A DNA stretch of 64,000 nucleotides from Dongia_B sp964406155 (lineage in GTDB: Bacteria; Pseudomonadota; Alphaproteobacteria; Dongiales; Dongiaceae): assembly GCA_964406155.1 (NCBI GenBank), contig CAYOQR010000021.1, positions 12,077-76,076 on the forward strand. Reading direction: 5' to 3'. This document shows positions 51,813 through 61,145 of this stretch, one piece after another (position 1 is the first letter of the stretch; every line of letters begins with the position of its first letter). The translations under genes were made by a program, and so were the position numbers. The notes beneath the pieces were generated by a model, which worked only from the letters and a program-made list of their open reading frames with translations, was not told where the DNA came from and searched no databases.

Positions 51813-52250
51813 ATGGCGCTCAAGCGGATGGACAATGTCGGAATCGTCGTCGAAGACCTCGACGGGACGATCGATTTCTTTCGCGAACTCGGCCTCGAGC
51901 TCGAAGGGCGGGCCACGATCGAAGGAGAATGGGCCGGACGTATCACTGGGCTCGGCGATCAGCGTGTCGAGATTGCCATGATGCGTACACCGGACGGCCA
52001 CAGCCAGCTCGAGCTCTCCCGCTTCCTCACGCCGCCCGTCGTCGCAGATCACCGGAACGCCCCCGTCAACGCCCTGGGCTACCTCCGTGTCATGTTCGCC
52101 GTGGACGACATCGACGAGACGCTTGAAAGGCTCCGCAGGCGCGGCGCGCAGCTCGTCGGCGAAGTCGTCCAGTATAAGGACGCGTACCGGCTCTGCTACA
52201 TCCGTGGGCCTGAAGGGCTTCTCATCGGACTCGCCCAAGAACTCAACTGA
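51813..52250 (+). CDS. VOC (glyoxalase/dioxygenase) superfamily protein
   Basis: A 145-residue single-module VOC protein with beta-alpha-beta-beta-beta halves: MDNVGIVVEDLDGTIDFFRELGLELEGR at the N-terminus, VEIAMMRTPDGHSQLELSRFL (with possible metal-binding His and Glu), and YLRVMFAVDDIDETLERLRRRGAQLVGEV and IRGPEGLLIGLAQ in the second half. Members include glyoxalases, dioxygenases and bleomycin-binding proteins; no specific activity can be assigned. Neighbours (epimerase, deaminase) share the strand but with large gaps. Confidence 0.88.
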   Translation: MALKRMDNVGIVVEDLDGTIDFFRELGLELEGRATIEGEWAGRITGLGDQRVEIAMMRTPDGHSQLELSRFLTPPVVADHRNAPVNALGYLRVMFAVDDIDETLERLRRRGAQLVGEVVQYKDAYRLCYIRGPEGLLIGLAQELN

Positions 52251-52450
52251 ACGCAAGACGAAGACAATTGGATGGCGCTCAATATGAGCAGGAGGACCGG
52301 CATGCCGACCTGTCGATCCTCTTGGTCCGCGCCCGCGGAAACCTTGTTGCAAACGATCCATGGCCCAATCGAATTCAGCCATCTTGGCCCTGGCGGCTGG
52401 GCCATTCCCGGGATATTTCTGGCGTCTGCATGACGTCATGGAGCACGACG

Positions 52451-53224
52451 ATGGGTAAACGGATTTTCCTGGCCGGGGCCGGCGGCGCGATCGGGCGGCG
52501 GCTGGTGCCGCTGCTGGTGGCGGACGGGCATCATGTGACGGGAACGACGCGCTCGGCGGCAAAGGCCGAAGCATTGCGCGCCGCCGGTATCGCGCCGGTG
52601 GTGGTGGATGTGTTCGATGCCGAGGCGCTGCGCGCGGCGATGATCGCGGCGGCACCGGAGATCGTCATCCATCAACTGACCGACCTGCCGGCGAAGCTGG
52701 ACCCCGCCTTGATGGAGCAGGCCATCGGCCGCAACGCCCGTCTCCGCGAGATCGGCACCGCCCATCTGATGGCGGCGGCCAAGGCGGCTGGGGCCCGCCG
52801 GGTGATCGCCCAGAGCATCGCTTTCGCCTATGCACCGGCGGACGTCCATCCGACCGCCCTCATCCCAGCCGCCCTCAATTCGATGAGCGGCCCGCTGGAC
52901 GAAACGCATCCCCTGGATTTCGCCGGCGCGAAATTGCGGCTGGTCACGGTCAACGGCGTCGCGGCGCTGGAACAAGCCGTGCTGAGCGCGCCGGGCATGA
53001 CCGGTATCGTGCTGCGCTATGGCCGGCTCTATGGACCCGGGACCGGTGCCGAGGCTCCGCCCACGCCCTCCCCGGTCCATGTCGACGCCGCGGCCAAGGC
53101 AGCCGCCCTCGCTGTCACCCACGGCGCGGCCGGCATCTACAACATCGCCGAGGATGACGGCACGGTGACATCGGAAAAGGCCAAGCGCGATCTCGGCTGG
53201 TCACCGGCCTACCGTCTCCCATAG
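52451..53224 (+). CDS. NAD(P)-dependent epimerase/dehydratase
   Basis: A 257-residue extended short-chain dehydrogenase. The Rossmann motif is RIFLAGAGGAIGRRLVPLL (residues 4-22); VVVDVFDAEAL, HQLTDLPAKLDP and RRVIAQSIAFAYAP follow. The catalytic YxxxK is not obvious, which fits the 'atypical' SDR group that often only bind NAD(P). The C-terminal IYNIAEDDGTVTSEKAKRDLGWSPAYRL closes the domain. GGAG seven bases before the ATG at 52451 supports this start. Reaction unknown. Confidence 0.85.
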   Translation: MGKRIFLAGAGGAIGRRLVPLLVADGHHVTGTTRSAAKAEALRAAGIAPVVVDVFDAEALRAAMIAAAPEIVIHQLTDLPAKLDPALMEQAIGRNARLREIGTAHLMAAAKAAGARRVIAQSIAFAYAPADVHPTALIPAALNSMSGPLDETHPLDFAGAKLRLVTVNGVAALEQAVLSAPGMTGIVLRYGRLYGPGTGAEAPPTPSPVHVDAAAKAAALAVTHGAAGIYNIAEDDGTVTSEKAKRDLGWSPAYRLP

Positions 53225-53379
53225 ATCACCGGCTTGCGATCTCGTCTGGCCCTTGTCAGCGGAGGCGGTGGCAAGCATGGCGAAACACAGGCGCGATGCC
53301 GGATGCCTTGCCTCGCACAGGCGAAAGGCGGCATGATGCCGGCTTGCATCAGAACGCTATTGGACGGGACACGGATATC

Positions 53380-53889
53380 ATGTCGAGACAGGACTCATCG
53401 GATCACGCGGCCACGGAAGCCTTTCTGCGGCAGGCGATCGAGCTTGCGCTCGCGAATGTCGAGCAAGGCGGACGGCCCTTCGGCGCGGTGCTGGTGAAGG
53501 ACGGCAAGGTGATCGCCACCGGCGTCAACGAGATCCACCGGGACGGCGATCCCACCGCCCATGCGGAACTGCTGGCGATCCGCCGCGCCGCGCAGGCCCT
53601 GGGCTCGCCGCGCCTGGACGGGTGCGTCGTCTATGCCAGCGGCCATCCCTGCCCGATGTGCCTCAGCGCCATGTATCTCAGCGGCGTCGCCGCCGCCACC
53701 TATGCCTATGACAATGCGGTCGGCGAACATTACGGCCTCTCCACCGCGGCGATCTATGGCGAGCTGGCGAAGCCCCAGGCGGCGCAGAAGCTGCCCATCG
53801 CCTGCCATCCGATCGAGATGAAGCCGGGTGAAGGAGCACGGCCGCATCTCTATGAAACCTGGCGGCGGCGCCAGGGCTGTGCCCCCTGA
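53380..53889 (+). CDS. Nucleoside/nucleobase deaminase (CDA fold)
   Basis: A 169-residue zinc deaminase of the cytidine/guanine-deaminase superfamily. Zinc and catalytic motifs are H61-A-E63 and PCPMC with Cys91 and Cys94. The overall sequence (FLRQAIELALANVEQGGRPFGAVLVKDGKVIATGVN) and length fit guanine deaminase/TadA-like nucleobase deaminases. Start at 53380 follows the family N-terminus. It would act in purine salvage; the substrate is not certain. Confidence 0.9.
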   Translation: MSRQDSSDHAATEAFLRQAIELALANVEQGGRPFGAVLVKDGKVIATGVNEIHRDGDPTAHAELLAIRRAAQALGSPRLDGCVVYASGHPCPMCLSAMYLSGVAAATYAYDNAVGEHYGLSTAAIYGELAKPQAAQKLPIACHPIEMKPGEGARPHLYETWRRRQGCAP

Positions 53890-53910
53890 GCCGTACCTCA
53901 AGTGTCGTGA

Positions 53911-54390
53911 TCAGTCGAAGATGGGCAGGCGCGGATCGAGCGCGGCGCCATTGGTTTGGTCCAGCTCGAAGCCATAGGATTCGATCGAGAGGCAGCGGCC
54001 GACCACGCCATTGACCTTGAGCGGGAAGACGGCGACGTCCACCCGCCGCATCTCGCCCTTCCTGTCCGGCCAGTCATAGACGCCATAGACCGGCTGGCCG
54101 GTATCGCGCGCCCGGGCGTAATACCCGGTCAGCAGCGCCACCGACGCGGCCCGGCACCCGGCGCTGAATTCGTCGAGATAGCGGCCGCTCATATTGATAT
54201 TGCAGATGTAGTCGAGCTTGCTGCCGCTCAGGCGATAGCGGACGCGGAAAGGGTTCTCCTCGAATTCCGCCAGGAAGAGATAAGGCAGGAGATCGAGGAT
54301 CGGTTCCGGCTCCACCAGGTTGTGGTCCGGTGCCTCGCCCTCGGCCAGGCTGTGCCAATAAGCATGCAGGATGTCAAAGTGCCTCGGCAT
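53911..54390 (-). CDS. PAS_5 domain protein
   Basis: A 159-residue single-domain PAS_5 protein: LHAYWHSLAEGEAPDHNLVEPEPI, LPYLFLAEFEENPFRVRYRLSG and NMSGRYLDEF match the 20135 protein closely, followed by VYDWPDRKGEMRRVDVAVFPLKVNGVVGRCLSIE. No output domain is present. GGGGGA before the ATG at 54390 supports the start. This compact copy shows what the ancestral gene looks like without the repeat-derived ends of its paralogue. Confidence 0.88.
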   Translation of the reverse strand: MPRHFDILHAYWHSLAEGEAPDHNLVEPEPILDLLPYLFLAEFEENPFRVRYRLSGSKLDYICNINMSGRYLDEFSAGCRAASVALLTGYYARARDTGQPVYGVYDWPDRKGEMRRVDVAVFPLKVNGVVGRCLSIESYGFELDQTNGAALDPRLPIFD

Positions 54391-55333
54391 TCCCCCAATC
54401 CGACTCTTCTCGACGCATCTCGACACCGGCCCGTTCACCGGGCGGGACCGCTCTTCGCAAGGCCGCTCCCCCCGAACTGAATAATCAGCGCTGAATAAAC
54501 GGCGCTGAACAAACGGCACGGGCCGGGCGGCGACCTCGCTGGCGATTCCCGACTGTCACGGCCGGCAGGATATAAATAGCAAAACCGGCGGCGGCACAGT
54601 GTTAAAAAGTGCAACCGGGAAAGGCGGCGCCGTCACGGGCCTATGGAAACCGCCCTCCAACGAACTCGCTCATAAAATCCCAGGCGAAATGAGATCCAGG
54701 CGAAATGAGATCCCGGCGGAAATCAGATCCCCCGTGAAAACGCTCCCGCCGGACGGCATTCTTGCGGTATCATCTTTCCAGCTCCCTGACTTGCGGTGCG
54801 GGCGCAAGGCCTGCCCATATATGCGTGGTCAGCGGGAGCAGACCGCGCCGCGCCTGGTATAGGCGCGGGCTCTGTCCGCGGCCCGTCCAGGCTTGCGGCT
54901 GCGTGTCCGCACCGGAGGCGCTGGCCATGCCCGCCTCCGGTGCCCGAACACCCGAATTCCCCTGGGGCCGGATGCGCACAAATGGAAATGCCGGGGCGAT
55001 TTCACATGTGAGCTGAATCCCTCTCTCCTCAATAGATTGGAGGGCGCTTCAGCTTTCGGATTGACGCAGGCATGCGTCGATCTGAAACCGTCGCACTCTG
55101 GACGTCTCCCCCCTCTCCTCAAGATCACGCCTTGGGCGCGCCCCTTGACAGACCGGGTGAAGCCGGCCACATGAGTCCGGACCGGTTCGCCGCCGGTACG
55201 CCGTTGGGGTGTGCTGCCTTTCATTGATGCCCCATCACTGATTACCTGTCGATCACACCCTCCCCGGCCGTTCCCAGGCTCGTCGTTTCGGCACGTGGCC
55301 GCCGGCCCCTTCTTCCGATCAGGAGCTTTCCGC
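54391..55333. other. Long intergenic region with hairpin and type C element
   Basis: No gene. A 14-16 bp tandem array (AAATGAGATCCAGGCG-like, 54675-54732), a perfect CACCGGAGGC/GCCTCCGGTG hairpin (54911-54943) and a long type C element (54968-55095) with GTGGAA...GATTTCAC and GCTTCAGCTTTCGGATTGACGCAGGC are the visible features. AGGAG at about 55321 serves the next gene. Confidence 0.6.
54968..55095. repeat. Long type C element
   Basis: The fullest copy: ATGGAAATGCCGGGGCGATTTCACAT, TGAATCCCTCTCTCCTCAATAGATTGGAGGGCG and TTCAGCTTTCGGATTGACGCAGGCATGCGTCGATCTGAAAC. The shorter copies match different thirds of it. Confidence 0.7.
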
Positions 55334-56182
55334 ATGTCCGCCAGCAAGACCCTCACGCAGCCGCAGATTTCCCTCAATGACGGCAAGGCGATCCCGCAGC
55401 TCGGCTTCGGCGTCTGGCAGGTCGCGGATGCGGAAGCGCCGGCCGTGATCGGCGAAGCCGTCGCCGCCGGCTATCGCGCCATCGACACCGCCGCGATCTA
55501 CGAGAACGAGGCCGGCGTCGGCACCGCGATCCAGGCCGCGCTGAAATCCGGCGCGGTCAAGCGCGACGACCTCTTCATCACCACCAAGCTCTGGAACAAC
55601 CGCCACAGCACGGCCGTGGCCGCCTTCGGCGAGAGCCTGGAACGCCTGCGTATCGATCAAGTCGATCTCTATCTGATCCACTGGCCGGTGCCGAAGGAAG
55701 GCCGCTTCGTCGAGGCCTGGAAGGCGCTGATCCGCCTGCGCGAACAGGGCCGCGCCCGCTCCATCGGCGTCTCCAATTTCAACGCCGATCACCTGCAGCG
55801 CCTGATCGACGAAACCGGCGTGGTGCCGGCGGTCAATCAGATCGAGCTGCATCCGCGCTTCCAGCAAAAGGCGCTGCGCGACTTCCACGCCAAGCACGGC
55901 ATCGCCACCGAAAGCTGGAGCCCGCTCGGCCAGGGCAAGCTGCTGCAGGACCCGGCCATTGCCGCCATCGCCCGCAAGCATGGCCGGACGCCGGCCCAGA
56001 TCGTCATCCGCTGGCATCTCGATCAGGGGCTGATCGCGATCCCGAAATCCGTCACCCCGGCGCGCATCCGCGAGAACATCGCCGTCTTCGATTTCCGCCT
56101 GGACGACGCCGATCACGCCGCCATCGCCAAACTCGACAGCCGCGACGGCCGCATCGGCCCCGATCCCACAACGTTCGGGTAA
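55334..56182 (+). CDS. Aldo/keto reductase (DkgA-like)
   Basis: A 282-residue aldo/keto reductase close to 2,5-diketo-D-gluconate reductases. The (beta/alpha)8 barrel shows the signature GYRAIDTAAIYENEAGVG (residues about 41-58, with catalytic Asp and Tyr), the KLWNNRHSTAVAAF catalytic Lys region, VDLYLIHWPVPKEGRFVEAW with active-site His, and IPKSVTPARIRENIAVFDF for NADPH binding. AGGAG nine bases upstream supports the ATG at 55334; the frame extends 41 codons upstream without meaning. Confidence 0.93.
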   Translation: MSASKTLTQPQISLNDGKAIPQLGFGVWQVADAEAPAVIGEAVAAGYRAIDTAAIYENEAGVGTAIQAALKSGAVKRDDLFITTKLWNNRHSTAVAAFGESLERLRIDQVDLYLIHWPVPKEGRFVEAWKALIRLREQGRARSIGVSNFNADHLQRLIDETGVVPAVNQIELHPRFQQKALRDFHAKHGIATESWSPLGQGKLLQDPAIAAIARKHGRTPAQIVIRWHLDQGLIAIPKSVTPARIRENIAVFDFRLDDADHAAIAKLDSRDGRIGPDPTTFG

Positions 56183-56794
56183 GATGTGCAGGCATTCGGA
56201 TGAGGCACGGGGCGCACGGCCCCTCTCTCCCTCTCCTTTGTCACCCCCGGGCTTGGTTCCATCAGCACTTGCCTGTTGGGATCAAGCCGAGTGTGGCCCG
56301 CTTAAAGATACGCCCTGATCCATTCAGTACATCACCCCCTCACCCCACCCCTCTCCCACCCCGTTTGTACAGGCCGAAATGTGTCAGCAGGAGAAGAGGG
56401 AGCGCTGTTACGGGCTTCGCGCGACACCTGCACCCACTCGTTTGTCACCCCCGGGCTTGACCCGGGGGGCCATGGGGGATGCCGCGCACTGCCTCAGCCA
56501 TGGATTGCCCTACCGACGAATGTCGGCCTACGCCGACGGGGTCAATCCACGGGTCAAGCCCGAGGACAGGTCCGGCAATGACAAATGAGGAAACGCACAT
56601 GCTGTGCGAATCCGGAAAAATCGCCCCCTCTCCCCCCGCCGGAGAGGGTCGGGGTGAGGGGGTGGTCGCTACGCGTGAGATGATGACAGCGACGTCTCTT
56701 TTGTCTCAAAGATACTTGGGCGAACCAGCTTCAACCTTAAGCGGGCATCACTCATCCGATGCCAATCATCCCGCCCCGCATCACGCCGCTCGCC
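56183..56794. repeat. Intergenic repeat cluster, types A and B
   Basis: No gene. A decayed A fragment (56237-56260), a type B element (56335-56400), and a rearranged A/B composite at 56440-56585 in which the B core is inserted between A arms, as at 29195-29312. A B arm without its core (CCCTCTCCCCCCGCCGGAGAGGGTCGGGGTGAGGG) follows at 56626-56662. Confidence 0.78.
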
Positions 56795-58492
56795 TCATAC
56801 CGCTCGCACGGCGGTGATGAAGCTGCTGACCGCCGATTGCAGGGAGGTCGATTGCCGGCCCAATGCATTGGCCGAGGAGAGCACGTCCTCGGCGGCGCGG
56901 CCGGTTTCGCCGGCGGCCTCGGTCACGCCGGTGATGTTGCTGGCGACCTCCGCCGTGCCATGGGCGGCCTGCTGGACATTGCGGGCGATCTCCTGGGTGG
57001 CGGCGTCCTGTTCCTCCACCGCCGAGGCGATCGCCGTCGCCACCTGATTGATCTCGGCGATGACCGAGACGATGCCGCCGATCGCTTCCGCCGAGCGGTT
57101 GGTGGATTCCTGGATCTCCTGGATCTTGCGGCCGATCTCCTCGGTCGCCTTGGCGGTCTGGGTCGCGAGATTCTTCACCTCCGAGGCGACCACGGCGAAG
57201 CCCTTGCCGGCCTCGCCTGCCCGCGCGGCCTCGATCGTGGCGTTGAGCGCCAGCAGGTTGGTCTGGCTGGCGATGTCGTTGATCAGGCGCACGACATCGC
57301 CGATCTCCTGCGCCGCCACGGTCAGGCCGCGCACCGTCTCGTTGGTTTCCTCGGCCTGGGTCATGGCCTTGCCGGTGATCGCCGCCGATTGCGCCACCTG
57401 GCGGCCGATCTCGCCGATCGAGGAGGACAGCTCCTCGGTCGCCGATGCCACGGTCTGCACATTGGTCGTCGTCTCTTCCGATGCCGAGGCCACGGCGTTC
57501 GACTGACGGTTGGTCTGTTCCGCCACCGCCGTCATGTTCTGCGCCGTGCCTTCGAGCTCGGTCGCCGCCGAGGCCAGCATGCCGATCATCTCCTTCACCT
57601 GGGCGTCGAAGCCGGCGATCAGGCGTTCGATCTCCTGGGCGCGCTGCAATTTGGCCTCGGCATCGCGCCGGGCAGTCTCATCGGCGGCGCGCTGGGCGAT
57701 CAGCGCTTCCTTGAAGACCTGCAGCGTCTTCGCCATCGCCCCCACTTCGTCGCCGCGCTCGGTCCCGGCCACCTCGGTCTCCAGCTTGCCATGGGAGAGA
57801 TGCTGCATGTTGCCGTTGAGGACCAGCAGCGGGCCGACGATGCCGCGCCGGGCGACATAGATCGCCAAGCCCAACCCCAAGACCAGCGCCGCCGCCACGG
57901 CGCTCAGCGTCTCGATGACGGTCATATCGGCGAAATCGCCGGCCGCCTGGGCGCCATCGGTCGCCTCCTTGCTGACCGCCGCGCCGAGATCGGCGACATG
58001 TTTCTCCAGCACCTTGAAGCTGTTCGTGAAATCGCCATCCATGACGTCCAGGGCCTGATTGTTGCTCTGGTCGTCATTCTTGACCGCCAGGGGAATCACT
58101 TTGGTCAGCGCCGCCCTGACCTGGTCATGCTCCTGCTCCAGCCGGTCCAGCTCGGCATTGTATTCGGGAATGCGCTGGCGGATCTCCGCCACGTTCTGGT
58201 CGTATTCGGTTTTGACGTCGTTCAAGGCCTGCACATCGGCCTGGATCGCCGATTGCTGGCGGTCGGCGATCACGCGGTAGCCCAGCATCGCCTCCGTCAT
58301 CAGGATGCGGCGATAGCGGGTCAGATAACGAGCACCCAAGGCCGGCCCCTGGACCAGCGCCTGATAGGTGCCGCTGATCTCGGTCATGCGGTGGGTCGAG
58401 AAACCAAGGCCGCCGAAGCCGATGACGGCCAGCAGCAGGACCACCAGCAGGATCTTTGTTGAAATCGATAGTCGGGAGAGCAGTATAGCCAT
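56795..58492 (-). CDS. Methyl-accepting chemotaxis protein (4HB-MCP)
   Basis: A 565-residue chemoreceptor. A first transmembrane helix (residues about 10-30, KILLVVLLLAVIGFGGLGF) and a second (about 185-210) bracket a periplasmic four-helix-bundle sensor domain; HAMP follows, and the signalling domain contains the hairpin tip VVRLINDIASQTNLLALNATIEAARAGEAGKGFAVVASEVKNLA. It would sense an unknown ligand and control CheA. The start at 58492 is chosen by comparison with the paralogue at 60620. The two receptors are near-identical in the signalling half and differ in the sensor region. Confidence 0.94.
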   Translation of the reverse strand: MAILLSRLSISTKILLVVLLLAVIGFGGLGFSTHRMTEISGTYQALVQGPALGARYLTRYRRILMTEAMLGYRVIADRQQSAIQADVQALNDVKTEYDQNVAEIRQRIPEYNAELDRLEQEHDQVRAALTKVIPLAVKNDDQSNNQALDVMDGDFTNSFKVLEKHVADLGAAVSKEATDGAQAAGDFADMTVIETLSAVAAALVLGLGLAIYVARRGIVGPLLVLNGNMQHLSHGKLETEVAGTERGDEVGAMAKTLQVFKEALIAQRAADETARRDAEAKLQRAQEIERLIAGFDAQVKEMIGMLASAATELEGTAQNMTAVAEQTNRQSNAVASASEETTTNVQTVASATEELSSSIGEIGRQVAQSAAITGKAMTQAEETNETVRGLTVAAQEIGDVVRLINDIASQTNLLALNATIEAARAGEAGKGFAVVASEVKNLATQTAKATEEIGRKIQEIQESTNRSAEAIGGIVSVIAEINQVATAIASAVEEQDAATQEIARNVQQAAHGTAEVASNITGVTEAAGETGRAAEDVLSSANALGRQSTSLQSAVSSFITAVRAV

Positions 58493-58922
58493 TGAAACAT
58501 AATCCTTATTCCGTGCGACCATTTCCTCGTTGGAGGAAATGCTCCAGCGCGCGCATACAACTCTACGATGATCCGTAGCGCTGAACGGTTTATTAATAAG
58601 GCTATACGTCTCAATCGCACCGACAGACAGTGTTTTATTAACCTCGGAGCTTTACGAGTTAGAGGTTTATAGGCGCCTCAACACAGCAAGCATCCTTTCC
58701 ATCAATCGATGCCGCCGAGAAAACCGCGATCGATTGGCTTGCCTGTCCTCTTCGCCCGCATGCCGCATGTCATACCCGCGACCACGCCCTCGCGATCGCA
58801 AAGAAGAAGCCCGCCGGTGCGACCCCCGGCGGGCTTTACGTCGTGATCTAACTGAGTGTGTCTGCCAGGTCACATGACCGGGTCACATCACCCGGTCACA
58901 CTGGCCCAATCACGCTGCCCGA
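58493..58922. other. Intergenic region between chemoreceptors
   Basis: AT-richer leader upstream of the 56795 gene (58550-58670), then the terminator of the following receptor at 58807-58836. A repeated TCACATGACCGGGTCACATCACCCGGTCACACTGGCCC stretch (58869-58906) contains GGTCACA direct copies. Confidence 0.5.
58807..58836 (-). terminator. Intrinsic terminator of chemoreceptor gene
   Basis: A perfect 11-bp stem AAGCCCGCCGG/CCGGCGGGCTT with an eight-base loop; on the reverse strand it is followed by CTTCTTT. It lies about 85 bases after the stop of the receptor gene ending at 58923. Confidence 0.72.
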
Positions 58923-60620
58923 TCACACGGCCCGCACGGCGTTGATGAAGCTGCTCACCGCCGATTGCAGCGAGTTGGATTGCCGGCCGAGCGCATTGGC
59001 CGAGGAGAGCACATCCTCGGCGGCGCGGCCGGTTTCGCCCGCCGCCTGGGTGACGCCGGTGATATTGCTGGCGACCTCGGCCGTGCCATGGGCCGCCTCC
59101 TGCACATTGCGGGCGATCTCCTGGGTGGCTGCATTCTGCTCCTCGACGGCGGAGGCGATCGCCGTCGCCACCTGATTGACCTCGGCGATGATGCCAACGA
59201 TGCCGCCGATCGCCTCGGCCGAGCGGCCGGTCGATTCCTGGATCTCCTGGATCTTGCGGCTGATCTCTTCCGTCGCCTTCGCGGTCTGGTTGGCGAGGTT
59301 CTTCACCTCCGAGGCGACCACCGCGAAGCCCTTGCCGGCCTCCCCCGCCCGCGCCGCCTCGATGGTGGCATTGAGGGCGAGAAGGTTGGTCTGGCTGGCG
59401 ATGTCGTTGATGAGGCGAACGACATCGCCGATCTCCTGTGCCGAGACGGTCAGGCCGCGCACGGTTTCGTTGGTCTGCTCGGCCCGGGTCATCGCCTGGC
59501 CGGCGATCTGCGCCGATTGCGACACCTGGCGGCCGATCTCGCTGATCGAGGAGGAGAGTTCCTCGGTCGCCGCCGCGACGGTCTGCACATTGGCCGTGGT
59601 TTCCTCCGAGGCCGCCGCCACCGCATTGGTCTGCCGCGTCGTCTGCTCGGCAACCGCCGTCATATTCTGCGCCGTGCTCTCCAGTTCCGTCGCCGCCGAG
59701 GCAAGCGTGCCGATCATCTCCTTCACCTGGGCATCGAAATTGGCGATCAGCCGTTCGATCTCCTGGGTCCGCTGCAGCTTGGCGGCGGCATCGCGCCGGG
59801 CATTCTCATCGGCGTCGCGCTGGGCGATCAGCGCTTCCTTGAAGACCTGCAGGGTCTTCGCCATCGAGCCCACTTCGTCGCCGCGCTCCGCCCCGGCCAC
59901 CTGGGTATCGAGCTTGCCCTGGGAGAGATGCTGCATATTGCCGTTGAGCACCAGCAGCGGGCCGACGATGCCGCGCCGGGCAACATAGATCGCCAGGCCG
60001 AGGCCCACGGCGATCGCTACCGCCACCGCGATCAAGGTGACGATGATGGTGCTATGGGCGAAATCGCTGGCCGCCGTCGCGCCATCGGCTGCCTCTTTGC
60101 CGACCGTATTGCCGACATCGGCGACATGCTTTTCCAGCACCTGGAAGCTCTGCTGGAACTCGCCGTTCATCAGCTTCAGGGCCGCGGCGTTGCTCGCATC
60201 GTCGTTCTTGACGGCCAGCGGGACCACCTTGGTCAGCACCGCCTCGACCGCGTCATGCTCCTGCTCGATCTGATCCATATCCGCATTGTATTGCGGCATC
60301 CGGCGCCGGATCTCCGCCATGTTCTGGGCGTATTCCGACTTGGTATCGGCCAAGGCCTGCACATCGGCCTGGATCGCGGCCGGGTCCTGATTGGCGATGA
60401 TGCGATAGCCGAGCATCGCCTCGGTCATCATGATGCGGCGATAGCGGGCGACATAGCGCGAGCCCAGCGCCGGCCCTTCGACCAGGGAGTAATAAGTGCC
60501 GTCGATTTGCGTCATGCGATAGGCGGCGAATCCCAAGCCACCGAGACCGATGAGAGCCAGCAGCGCGACCACCAGCAGGATCTTCGTCGAGATGGAGAAT
60601 CGAGAGAGCAGAGTAGCCAT
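58923..60620 (-). CDS. Methyl-accepting chemotaxis protein (4HB-MCP)
   Basis: A 565-residue paralogue of the receptor at 56795-58492 with the same architecture: TM1 (about 12-32), 4HB sensor, TM2 (about 185-210), HAMP, and the MCP signalling domain with the same tip (VVRLINDIASQTNLLALNATIEAARAGEAG). The sensor domain shares the shape but has its own substitutions (for example in the FEYAQNMAEIRRRMPQYNAD-type region), suggesting a different or broadened ligand. The two genes lie head to tail on the reverse strand, so this is a tandem duplication. An intrinsic terminator separates them. Confidence 0.94.
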   Translation of the reverse strand: MATLLSRFSISTKILLVVALLALIGLGGLGFAAYRMTQIDGTYYSLVEGPALGSRYVARYRRIMMTEAMLGYRIIANQDPAAIQADVQALADTKSEYAQNMAEIRRRMPQYNADMDQIEQEHDAVEAVLTKVVPLAVKNDDASNAAALKLMNGEFQQSFQVLEKHVADVGNTVGKEAADGATAASDFAHSTIIVTLIAVAVAIAVGLGLAIYVARRGIVGPLLVLNGNMQHLSQGKLDTQVAGAERGDEVGSMAKTLQVFKEALIAQRDADENARRDAAAKLQRTQEIERLIANFDAQVKEMIGTLASAATELESTAQNMTAVAEQTTRQTNAVAAASEETTANVQTVAAATEELSSSISEIGRQVSQSAQIAGQAMTRAEQTNETVRGLTVSAQEIGDVVRLINDIASQTNLLALNATIEAARAGEAGKGFAVVASEVKNLANQTAKATEEISRKIQEIQESTGRSAEAIGGIVGIIAEVNQVATAIASAVEEQNAATQEIARNVQEAAHGTAEVASNITGVTQAAGETGRAAEDVLSSANALGRQSNSLQSAVSSFINAVRAV

Positions 60621-60960
60621 GCGACCGGCATCCTTATTGGAGATGAAAGTTCCCTCTAAAAAGAGGGTAACGATTCAGTAAATGCATACCGGCGTAACCA
60701 TGGGGTGCAGTGCTAAACGCTTTATTAAAAATTTGCCGCTAGGGCCGCTCGTCGCAAAAAATTCCTTAATGAGTCAGCACACGGTCAGCATACTGCCCGG
60801 CATTCCATCCCGGCCTTCCTCGGCGGACCATCGACCCTCACCAACTTGTTCAGAAACACACACCACGTTGCGGCCTTTCGAGCTGTATCGAAAATCGAAC
60901 CGTCACCGTTCGAACTTGAACAAGCTCGTCGCGACATCGGGCCGGATAAGGGCCGCCAGT

Positions 60961-61005
60961 CGATAACCGGGCTGGCGACAACCGGGCTGGCGACAACCGG
61001 GCTTG
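60961..61005. repeat. 15-bp tandem array (x3)
   Basis: Units CGATAACCGGGCTGG, CGACAACCGGGCTGG, CGACAACCGGGCTTG. Confidence 0.9.
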
Positions 61006-61059
61006 CGAAAAAGAGTCATAGGCGATACCTCTTATTGAGCTGCATCAAGGCGTGTCGTC

Positions 61060-61089
61060 ACCCCGCCTGTTAGAGACCCGCCTCTTAGA
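61060..61089. repeat. 15-bp duplication upstream of globin gene
   Basis: ACCCCGCCTGTTAGAG-like and ACCCGCCTCTTAGAG, two near-identical 15-bp units ending about 55 bases before the globin start. Confidence 0.75.
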
Positions 61090-61145
61090 GAGTAGGGCCC
61101 ATTGGATCAGGGGTGACGGTGGATATGGAAACGGAAGGCCGGCGG

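Larger units (their letters stand above)
60621..61145. other. Intergenic region with two short tandem arrays
   Basis: No gene is supported. 60660-60760 is AT-richer and should hold the promoter of the receptor gene. Arrays lie at 60961-61005 and 61060-61089. Confidence 0.5.
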
